Assembly: GCA_964650705.1 (NCBI GenBank)
Contig: CAZYUJ010000022.1
Location: 1 to 5,997, forward strand
Length of the DNA stretch: 5,997 nt
Origin: Faeciplasma sp964650705
Lineage (GTDB): Bacteria; Bacillota; Clostridia; Oscillospirales; Ruminococcaceae
Direction: 5' to 3'
Both the position numbers and the translations under genes were made by a program. The notes beneath the pieces were generated by a model. The model saw only the letters and a list, made by a program, of their open reading frames with translations. It had not been told where the DNA came from and ran no database searches. This document shows, one piece after another, positions 1-4,015 of this stretch; positions within the stretch are counted from its first letter, which is position 1, and every line of letters begins with the position of its first letter.

Positions 1-38
1 AAACAGTCGTTTTCAAGCATTTTACAAAATAACTGTTT
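1..38. repeat. inverted repeat at window edge
   Basis: AAACAGT at 1-7 is the reverse complement of ACTGTTT at 32-38, with 24 nt between the arms. It lies directly left of a terminator-like hairpin, so it could be the 3' part of a + strand transcript entering from outside the window. With so little context it may be chance. Confidence 0.3.
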
Positions 39-45
39 TACGAAG

Positions 46-70
46 CCCCGCCTAATATCGGGGAGTTTTT
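46..70 (+). terminator. probable intrinsic terminator, + strand
   Basis: CCCCG (46-50) pairs with CGGGG (59-63) around an 8-nt loop and is followed by AG and T5 (66-70) on the + strand. On the - strand the hairpin is not followed by a T-run, so it probably serves a + strand transcript starting left of the window. The stem is only 5 bp, so confidence is moderate. Confidence 0.45.
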
Positions 71-135
71 ATGTAATCTTGTTTCAATCACAACGGCTGC
101 CATTAAGCTGTGTGGGCAAACAACCGCATTCTCAT

Positions 136-354
136 TTAACCGAGTTTTTTCGCTCTCAATATCATTTCTTCTTCCGTGCTGCTGGTTGAGATAATTTCTA
201 ATAACTGCTCTGCGAGTTGTTCCTTTTCTCTTTCTGTCTTGCCATCCATACACTCCGTTATTTCCGCTCTTGTATGATATGACACGTCCTTCTCCGAAAG
301 CATTTTGCACATAGCGTGTCGCTGAATGAACATCTTGTTCTCCTCGCTCAACAT
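136..354 (-). CDS. small charged hypothetical protein (72 aa)
   Basis: I do not recognise this protein. It is 72 residues, hydrophilic and mostly helical in character, with a Glu/Lys-rich second half (EREKEQLAEQLLEII, then STEEEMILRAKKLG). It has no membrane segment or signal peptide. A perfect AAGGAG site lies at 366-371. The ATG at 354 is 11 nt from it, and an in-frame TTG at 357 would be 8 nt from it and give 73 aa. I chose ATG as the more usual codon. A - strand promoter at 511-539 could drive it with a leader of about 150 nt. A second frame on the same strand is open across the whole gene (38-484), so the true frame is not certain. No terminator is evident downstream on this strand. Confidence 0.5.
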   Translation of the reverse strand: MLSEENKMFIQRHAMCKMLSEKDVSYHTRAEITECMDGKTEREKEQLAEQLLEIISTSSTEEEMILRAKKLG

Positions 355-365
355 CAAAAATCACT

Positions 366-371
366 CTCCTT
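366..371 (-). promoter_or_regulatory. ribosome binding site of the 72-aa ORF
   Basis: AAGGAG on the - strand matches the anti-Shine-Dalgarno consensus. It sits 8 nt before TTG (357) and 11 nt before ATG (354). It is the main reason for preferring this frame over the overlapping open frame. Confidence 0.5.
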
Positions 372-510
372 ATATCTTCAAACACGGTCGAGCTATCCGT
401 CAGCACTTCAACAATTTCGCTGATGTTCGGCGCATCATAATCCCCGTCCGTGAAAACAATCGCTATTCTTATGTCGAAGCACGGTTAACAACAGATAACG
501 GACTATTACT

Positions 511-539
511 ATTATACAATGTTTTTTCAGCATTTTCAA
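511..539 (-). promoter_or_regulatory. sigma-A-type promoter, - strand
   Basis: On the - strand TTGAAA (534-539) is followed after exactly 17 nt by TATAAT (511-516). The -35 matches 5/6 and the -10 matches 6/6. It lies just outside the tandem array, inside the 3' part of the leftmost coding-like module, and points toward the 72-aa ORF. Confidence 0.6.
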
Positions 540-607
540 GGCTATTGCTTAACGAATACTTGATATCATTGGATGCAACGGGGGCGAGGTCGTCGCTAAG
601 AGAGGTC

Positions 608-636
608 TTGACATCCGTGCCGTCTTGTGTTACCAT
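608..636 (+). promoter_or_regulatory. unit A promoter
   Basis: TTGACA (608-613), a 17-nt spacer, then TACCAT (631-636). The -35 is perfect and the -10 matches 4/6, the weakest -10 among the four units with 17-nt spacing. The expected start point, about 643, coincides with the base of the unit A hairpin. Confidence 0.45.
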
Positions 637-642
637 AGTGTC

Positions 643-720
643 GGAGACTGTACCATTGTTCGCTTTGGGCGTATTGGCAGGGGCTTGTTCACCTGTCGGC
701 GTGGAAAGGTTTCCTTTTTT
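643..720 (+). ncRNA. candidate small RNA, unit A (about 78 nt)
   Basis: The start is inferred from the promoter at 608-636 and the end from the T6 tract at 715-720. The base can pair GGAGAC (643-648) with GTTTCC (709-714), including one G-U. Alternatively a local GGAA-AGGT-TTCC hairpin directly precedes the T-tract. An inner stem of GGCAGG with CCTGTC is possible. It is the least convincing member because both the stem and the -10 box are weaker. No known RNA family is recognised. Confidence 0.45.
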
Positions 721-809
721 ATATCAAAGTTTTTAGGCATCATATCTTCTCATATTTGATATCATTGGATGTGGCAGGCGCGAGGTCTTCGCTCAAAGAA
801 AAGTCCCCA

Positions 810-838
810 TTGACATTTTCTGCGGAAGGTGATATATT
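810..838 (+). promoter_or_regulatory. unit B promoter
   Basis: TTGACA (810-815), 17 nt, TATATT (833-838). The -35 matches 6/6 and the -10 matches 5/6. The box and spacer differ from unit D at only one base. The predicted start, about 845, is the base of the unit B hairpin. Confidence 0.7.
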
Positions 839-844
839 GATAGC

Positions 845-912
845 AGATGGGATTTCTTGTGCGTTGTCAGGCGCGTTTTGCGTAGTAACGACGGTAGAAT
901 TCTCATCTTTTT
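845..912 (+). ncRNA. candidate small RNA, unit B (about 68 nt)
   Basis: GATGGGATTTC (846-856) pairs with GAATTCTCATC (897-907) in 10 of 11 positions, including one G-U, and is followed at once by T5 (908-912). Inside, CGTTGT can pair with ACGACG (one G-U) and an apical CGC/GCG stem closes a U-rich loop. The whole RNA is therefore one long interrupted hairpin that doubles as an intrinsic terminator. The central part (GCGTAGTA plus flanks) is shared with unit E while the outer stem is not. Function is unknown. Confidence 0.65.
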
Positions 913-932
913 CATATCAAAGTTTTTAGGCA

Positions 933-1127
933 TCATATCTTCTCATGTTTGATATCATTGGATGTGGCAGGTGCGAGTTCTTCGCTCAGTGAAAATTGTG
1001 GCTTGACACTTTCTGATTTTTCTGATATACTGTCATTGAAGTCGGAATTCTGCCCCGAGCCTTTGATTTTCAAAGAGTTCACTTGGACGTTTCCGACTTT
1101 TTTAATGCCAAAGTTTTTAGGCATCAT
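933..1127 (-). CDS. coding module C, intact small hypothetical protein (64 aa)
   Basis: This is the only module with a complete undisturbed reading frame. It runs from MMPKNFGIKK through a Ser/Lys/Glu-rich linker with no cysteine to FSLSEELAPATSNDIKHEKI. There is no signal peptide or membrane segment, and it is probably disordered. The start overlaps the stop of the preceding module fragment (ATGA), and its own stop overlaps the next start. A weak GAG-type site precedes it, so translation would rely on coupling. It could equally be non-translated sequence antisense to small RNA C. No function is recognised. Confidence 0.35.
   Translation of the reverse strand: MMPKNFGIKKVGNVQVNSLKIKGSGQNSDFNDSISEKSESVKPQFSLSEELAPATSNDIKHEKI
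1003..1031 (+). promoter_or_regulatory. unit C promoter
   Basis: TTGACA (1003-1008), 17 nt, TATACT (1026-1031). The spacer sequence is largely different from units B and D, yet both boxes and the spacing are kept. That pattern favours selection on promoter function. Confidence 0.7.
1038..1103 (+). ncRNA. candidate small RNA, unit C (about 66 nt)
   Basis: AGTCGGAA (1040-1047) pairs perfectly with TTCCGACT (1091-1098), extendable by one or two pairs, and runs into T6 (1098-1103). An apical hairpin CTTTGA (1061-1066) / TCAAAG (1070-1075) is nested inside. The predicted start, about 1038, follows the unit C promoter by the usual 6-7 nt. Overall shape matches units B and E, but the sequence is unit-specific. 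Confidence 0.65.
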
Positions 1128-1234
1128 ATCTTCTCATATTTGATATCATTTGATGCAACGGGTGCGAGGTCTTCGCTCAAAGAAAAGTCCCCATTGACAT
1201 TTTCAGCGGAAGGTGATATATTGATAATAGCAGT
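1124..1234 (-). pseudogene. coding module D remnant, 3' half only
   Basis: 36 codons remain after an in-frame TAG (1235-1237), reading NISPSAENVNGD, then FSLSEDLAPVASNDIKYEKI and a TGA overlapping module C's ATG. No start codon remains. The missing 5' half is replaced by the small RNA D hairpins. It is nearly identical to the matching part of module B. Confidence 0.5.
1194..1222 (+). promoter_or_regulatory. unit D promoter
   Basis: TTGACA (1194-1199), 17 nt, TATATT (1217-1222). The -35 is perfect and the -10 matches 5/6. The predicted start, 1229-1230, is the first base of a 7-bp hairpin. Confidence 0.72.
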
Positions 1235-1312
1235 CTACTCACTTTGACAGACTGCGTTGAACCGCTAATGTCGGGGAATTGGACCCCGGGATTTAAGGCG
1301 GTTCATTTTTTT
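1229..1312 (+). ncRNA. candidate small RNA, unit D (about 84 nt, two hairpins)
   Basis: The 5' hairpin is GCAGTCT (1230-1236) / AGACTGC (1249-1255) with a 12-nt loop. The 3' hairpin has an outer stem TGAACCGC (1258-1265) / GCGGTTCA (1298-1305) and an inner stem CGGGG (1272-1276) / CCCCG (1284-1288) with a 7-nt loop. T7 follows at 1306-1312. A strong promoter sits exactly upstream, so start, body and terminator are all visible. This is the clearest RNA gene of the array and the only one with two separate stem-loops. It interrupts the - strand coding module, separating its 5' and 3' halves. No Rfam family is recognised. Confidence 0.72.
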
Positions 1313-1447
1313 GCACAATGCGATTGACATTTTCAGCATTTTGTACAATTTTTTAGAGGAATCCTCATTTATATCGCCAATCGCATTTTGCGTAGTAGCG
1401 GTGGTTGAGGATTCCTCTTTTTTAATGCCAAAGTTTTTAGGCATCAT
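1265..1447 (-). CDS. coding module E, small hypothetical protein (60 aa), 3' end altered
   Basis: The start at 1447 overlaps the stop of the last acyltransferase by ATGA. The first 33 residues follow the family (MMPKNFGIKK, then EESSTTATTQNA). After an A6 run the zero frame departs from the family and ends in an arginine/lysine-rich tail read from the small RNA D terminator region. A -1 shift at that run would instead give IVQNAENVN, matching modules B and D, before stopping. This looks like a family copy damaged by an indel and rearrangement. Expression is uncertain. Confidence 0.3.
   Translation of the reverse strand: MMPKNFGIKKEESSTTATTQNAIGDINEDSSKKLYKMLKMSIALCKKMNRLKSRGPIPRH
1324..1349 (+). 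promoter_or_regulatory. unit E promoter (short spacer)
   Basis: TTGACA (1324-1329) is followed by TACAAT (1344-1349) after only 14 nt. The -35 and first spacer bases match unit D, with about 3 nt missing from the spacer. It may be weak, or may depend on an activator. Confidence 0.4.
1355..1423 (+). ncRNA. candidate small RNA, unit E (about 69 nt)
   Basis: AGAGGAATCCTCA (1355-1367) pairs perfectly over 13 bp with TGAGGATTCCTCT (1406-1418), followed by T6 (1418-1423). Each arm is also close to a palindrome (GAGGA-N-TCCTC). The interior can form ATCGC/GCGGT and CGCA/TGCG stems. The core resembles unit B with a different outer stem. The terminator geometry is excellent, but the promoter spacing is poor. 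Confidence 0.6.
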
Positions 1448-2199
1448 ATCTTCTCATATTTGATATACTCGCAATTTGTTTCGAGCGAGCGGTTGCACAT
1501 CCGGCGACAGATCCTCTCCTTGAGGTCTTTTGCCTGCTCCTTTTGGCTGAGAGTCTTGTCACAGTAATAGGGGCCGTCGATGTAAAGCGTCAGTCTTGGC
1601 TTTTTAAAAAATCTTCGCTTTTGATAGGTTGCGGTCATGCAAAACGAGGGTTTATCAAACTTCACGGGAAACTTGAAGGCAGTTTCATCAAACGGACGGA
1701 TGAAGGAACAATACTCCCAAACATGGGCTTCGGGATATATCGTTATAAAAGCCTTTTGTTTCAGCCGATAGTCTATCGCTTCATTCAGCTTTTTCATACC
1801 GCTAACGCTATCTGCGATCGGGAGTGCACCGAGATAGGGCAAGACCCTCCCCAAAATGGGGATGCCGAGGTTAGCGCTGCTCACAATTGTATATATCCTT
1901 TTCGGAAGAGCCGCAAGCGCAGGGTTGAAAACGTCCCCGACGGGCTGAGTGTGGTTGCCGAAAATGAAGCCGCCCGTATCTTTTGCGAGCTTAAGGCTCT
2001 TTGAGCCTTTGATCTTCAGATGCAAGAAGACACGGCAATATACGCTTGAGAACACGATAGCCAAGCCGTAAACGAGCTTCGCCTTGCATTTTGATATGAA
2101 ATCCAAGCGCAGCCATTTATAGTCGGGTTCGAGCTTATAGTCTTGGTTTTTGGTTTGGGCAAAATCCTCGTCAAAGCTTTTATATCGGCGGATCTCCAT
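1444..2199 (-). CDS. PlsC-like acyltransferase, divergent (251 aa)
   Basis: This is a probable membrane-associated acyl transferase of the lysophosphatidate acyltransferase (PlsC-like) superfamily, which moves fatty acyl groups to a hydroxyl on a lipid or sugar. A hydrophobic stretch at about residues 41-58 could anchor it. GNHTQPVGD at 81-89 is the catalytic NH motif, but the acidic residue is five positions after the His, not four as in canonical NHxxxxD. LPIAD (126-130) and YPEAHVW (155-161) fit the later PlsC blocks. The ATG at 2199 is chosen because it overlaps the upstream TGA by one base (TGATG) and follows GAGGGG by 8 nt; a longer frame to 2235 is less likely. The last residues IKYEKI are encoded by the tandem repeat, so the native C-terminus was replaced. 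It is the fourth gene of the operon. The acceptor is unknown. Confidence 0.75.
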   Translation of the reverse strand: MEIRRYKSFDEDFAQTKNQDYKLEPDYKWLRLDFISKCKAKLVYGLAIVFSSVYCRVFLHLKIKGSKSLKLAKDTGGFIFGNHTQPVGDVFNPALAALPKRIYTIVSSANLGIPILGRVLPYLGALPIADSVSGMKKLNEAIDYRLKQKAFITIYPEAHVWEYCSFIRPFDETAFKFPVKFDKPSFCMTATYQKRRFFKKPRLTLYIDGPYYCDKTLSQKEQAKDLKERICRRMCNRSLETNCEYIKYEKI

Positions 2200-3065
2200 C
2201 AGTTCATCCCCTCTTGCCAGCCTGCGATATCGCAAGGAGCGAACTCATAGTCAAGCGGCTTGTGATAAGCTTTTTCATAGGCTTCCTTTTTCTGATTATA
2301 ATCAGTCTCACACATTATAAGGCTGTTTTCCTTGACACTTTTTTCAGGGTCGGGATAGATGGTCTTTAGGACGTGGAGCTTAAATCTGACTCTGTTGAAG
2401 CCTTCCTGGTTTTCGGGTTCCTTGGTGTCTATCATCTCAATAAAGCAGGAGATTATCGGGACACCGAGCTTTGCCGCAAAGTGGTATGCACCTCGCTTCA
2501 GGGGGCGGGGCTTGCGATAGTTAAACCACATTTCCTGCTCGGGATAGATCAAAACATATTCGCCGTTGCTCGTCAGCTCATCTAAAACGCCGATAAAATC
2601 GCGGTCTAAGTATCTGAAATTTTGGCTCAAGGGTATGGTGTCGGCATAGTTCATCAAGAAGCCGACAGCACCCGGCATTGCAAAATTTGTGACCTGGCTG
2701 ACGACGTTAAGCCTCTTTTTGCCGAGTTTTTTAACAAGCATACGAATTACGGTGTTTTCGGTAGGGCTGAAGTGGTTGCTTGTGATTATTGCGCCGCCCG
2801 ATATTCCGAGAGCGTTTTCTATGCCGACGATCTCAGTGTCCTCATTGAGCTTTTTTGTCAGAATATTTGCCGCACGCCTTGCAACCATAGCCTTCGCCTT
2901 ATACGATGTTTTTTGACGGTCACAAAGATATCCGTTAACTATGCGGTTACAGTCATCATTTGATAAGACGGGGTCTCCGATCTCGACCTTGGCATAAAAA
3001 TCCTCGCTCTCGACCGCTGACTTTATATTCTCAATGACCGCTGTTTTGTTTTCGCCAAGAATCAT
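2199..3065 (-). CDS. PlsC-like acyltransferase, divergent (288 aa)
   Basis: This is a second PlsC-superfamily acyltransferase, only distantly similar to the following gene. It has an N-terminal extension of about 90 residues, then SNHFSPTEN (96-104), where His98 is followed four residues later by Glu103. That is an HX4E variant of the HX4D catalytic pair. YPEQEMW (174-180) is the FPEGTR-like block, followed by RPLKRGAYHFAAKLGVPII typical of this fold. No strong membrane helix is seen. The start overlaps the upstream glycosyltransferase stop by ATGA, and no good ribosome site is near, so translation is probably coupled. The pairing with two GT8 enzymes suggests acylation of a glycolipid or surface glycan intermediate at the inner membrane face (inference). 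Confidence 0.75.
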   Translation of the reverse strand: MILGENKTAVIENIKSAVESEDFYAKVEIGDPVLSNDDCNRIVNGYLCDRQKTSYKAKAMVARRAANILTKKLNEDTEIVGIENALGISGGAIITSNHFSPTENTVIRMLVKKLGKKRLNVVSQVTNFAMPGAVGFLMNYADTIPLSQNFRYLDRDFIGVLDELTSNGEYVLIYPEQEMWFNYRKPRPLKRGAYHFAAKLGVPIISCFIEMIDTKEPENQEGFNRVRFKLHVLKTIYPDPEKSVKENSLIMCETDYNQKKEAYEKAYHKPLDYEFAPCDIAGWQEGMN

Positions 3066-4015
3066 AGTCTTATATTCACTCCGCTTTCATAAAGCTTTTT
3101 GAATGTTACGTCGTTTTTTGTTATCTCCTCGCCACGACCTATAAGAAGCTCCAAGCACTTTGAATCCTGTGCTTTTTGTTCATCAGAATAGGATTCTTTA
3201 TATTCTTTGATCTCGTTTAAGTAGCCGCTGTCCTTTGCATATTGCCAGAAGAGCTCGCCGTATTGAATGTTGTCATAGCACCACGGCTTCGAGAAAAGGT
3301 TATAGTGGACTATCATTGGTTTCTCAAGAGGCGGCTTGCTGTCGTTAGGCATAGCGTCCCAACACTCGTCTAGGTAGTATATTTTGTCGGCGCAGATCGC
3401 ATTCAGATAATCCTGATCGGGTGCGATGCAATCAAAATGATAGGTCGTCAAAAGATTCAAGAAGTGCTTGCCGAGCCGAACCTCTCGAAGCTTTTTGAGG
3501 TTCATGAGCAATACGCCCGAGTTGATGTATTTATCTTTTTTGATTCCGACGGCATTTTCCATATAGTTGACCAAGGGCGGAACCTCAGCAACCGACTTAT
3601 CCTGGCAGGCGCCGATATAGTTTTCACCGATATCGGTGTCATAAAGCTCGGCGATATCGCCTGTGATGACAACGTCGCTGTCAATATATACTGCCTTGTC
3701 GAGCTCCTTAAACATTTCGGGGATGAAAAGGCGGAAATATATCGTCAGAGTGAAATAGTCGCACCTCAAGCGGTTGGACATTCTGTCCTGAATACATTCA
3801 AAGCTTCCCTCCATGGGAACAAACTCGATTTTAAAATTCGGTGTTGCAAGAGTGCTGATGCGGGAACGGTTTTCTTCTGTCAGATCTTTATACAAAACTA
3901 TGGCGCGGTAGTCCCTTTTTGGCGATGAGTTTTTGATTGCGGAATTGAGTGCGGTTGCCAAAAACGGCGCATAAGCATCGTCTATTGAGAAGAAAATGTT
4001 AACTGTTTGGTTCAT
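3062..4015 (-). CDS. GT8 family glycosyltransferase (317 aa)
   Basis: This is a retaining, metal-dependent GT-A glycosyltransferase of family 8 (LgtC/galactosyltransferase type). It transfers a hexose from a nucleotide sugar, probably UDP-linked. NIFFSIDDAYAPFLATAL (6-23) forms the nucleotide-binding start of the fold. YIDSDVVITGDI (110-121) holds the DxD metal site at 112-114. NSGVLLMNL (165-173) and PDQDYLNA (199-206) are the usual acceptor-site blocks, and HYNLFSKPW (237-245) is the C-terminal H..KPW signature. Length is typical and no signal peptide is seen, so it acts in the cytoplasm. AAGGAGA lies 10 nt before the ATG, which overlaps the upstream stop by ATGA. Sugar and acceptor cannot be told from sequence. 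Confidence 0.9.
   Translation of the reverse strand: MNQTVNIFFSIDDAYAPFLATALNSAIKNSSPKRDYRAIVLYKDLTEENRSRISTLATPNFKIEFVPMEGSFECIQDRMSNRLRCDYFTLTIYFRLFIPEMFKELDKAVYIDSDVVITGDIAELYDTDIGENYIGACQDKSVAEVPPLVNYMENAVGIKKDKYINSGVLLMNLKKLREVRLGKHFLNLLTTYHFDCIAPDQDYLNAICADKIYYLDECWDAMPNDSKPPLEKPMIVHYNLFSKPWCYDNIQYGELFWQYAKDSGYLNEIKEYKESYSDEQKAQDSKCLELLIGRGEEITKNDVTFKKLYESGVNIRL

Larger units (their letters stand above)
469..743 (-). pseudogene. coding module A, frame broken after MMPKNFDIKK
   Basis: The ATG at 743 overlaps the stop of module B (ATGA). The zero frame stops at 630 after 37 residues. A one-base shift at the A6 run (715-720) restores a 91-residue reading that contains the family motif LAPVASNDIKY and continues into SLSNSLENAEKTLYN. 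The other modules end in YEKI and stop instead. This leftmost copy therefore probably keeps the ancestral 3' context. From memory, such LAP..SNDIKYSL linkers occur in large multidomain proteins of clostridial phages and mobile elements, but this is a weak recollection. The A-run is also the T-tract of small RNA A on the opposite strand. Confidence 0.4.
740..936 (-). pseudogene. coding module B, frame broken at A5 run
   Basis: The start at 936 overlaps the stop of module C by ATGA. The zero frame gives 47 residues and stops at 793. A -1 shift at the A5 run (908-912) gives a 65-residue product: MMPKNFDMKK, a polar linker with VVTTQNAP and NISPSAENVN, then SLSEDLAPATSNDIKYEKI and a stop overlapping module A's ATG. 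The first bases and the last third match the other modules, many differences there being synonymous, so it descends from coding sequence. Whether it is translated now is doubtful. Confidence 0.4.
559..1466. repeat. tandem array of five promoter-hairpin-terminator units (A-E)
   Basis: Five related units lie head to tail. A nearly constant block of 89-90 bp separates A/B (721-809), B/C (913-1002) and C/D (1104-1193). It is reduced to 11 bp between D and E (1313-1323), and the right half of a block follows E (1424-1466). Within these blocks a 38-bp core recurs at 725-762, 918-955, 1109-1146 and 1429-1466. Three copies are identical and the 918 copy differs at one base. Between blocks lie variable segments of about 100-119 bp. 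On the + strand each starts with TTGACA and ends with a hairpin plus T5-T7. On the - strand the units read as short coding modules of about 64 residues with conserved ends and variable middles. The right edge lies inside the last acyltransferase gene. The left edge is near 559, where similarity stops. Confidence 0.85.

Noticed and set aside
326..736. 136-residue + strand reading frame
   Set aside because: It has no ribosome binding site, crosses the array boundary, the unit A promoter and its terminator, and shows no protein-like motif.
949..1143. 64-residue + strand reading frame across unit C
   Set aside because: It is the mirror of the intact - strand module, has no ribosome site, and spans a promoter and terminator.
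1266..1305. tRNA fragment
   Set aside because: The - strand hairpin CGGGG-TCCAATT-CCCCG resembles a T-arm with a 7-nt loop, but no acceptor, D or anticodon arm is present and the whole element folds better as a + strand terminator.
740..1447. RiPP or bacteriocin precursor peptides in tandem
   Set aside because: Conserved start and end with a variable middle invite this idea. However, the variable part is a polar linker without cysteine in the intact copy, there is no double-glycine or similar leader site, and no modification or export genes are near.
559..1466. CRISPR array
   Set aside because: The conserved blocks are about 90 bp and the variable parts 100-119 bp, too long for CRISPR repeats and spacers. 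The variable parts contain promoters and terminators, and no cas genes are present.
1543..2004. 153-residue + strand frame inside the acyltransferase gene
   Set aside because: It is antisense to a gene with clear family motifs, so it is a shadow of that coding sequence. The same applies to the + strand frames at 2373-2963 and 3437-3928.
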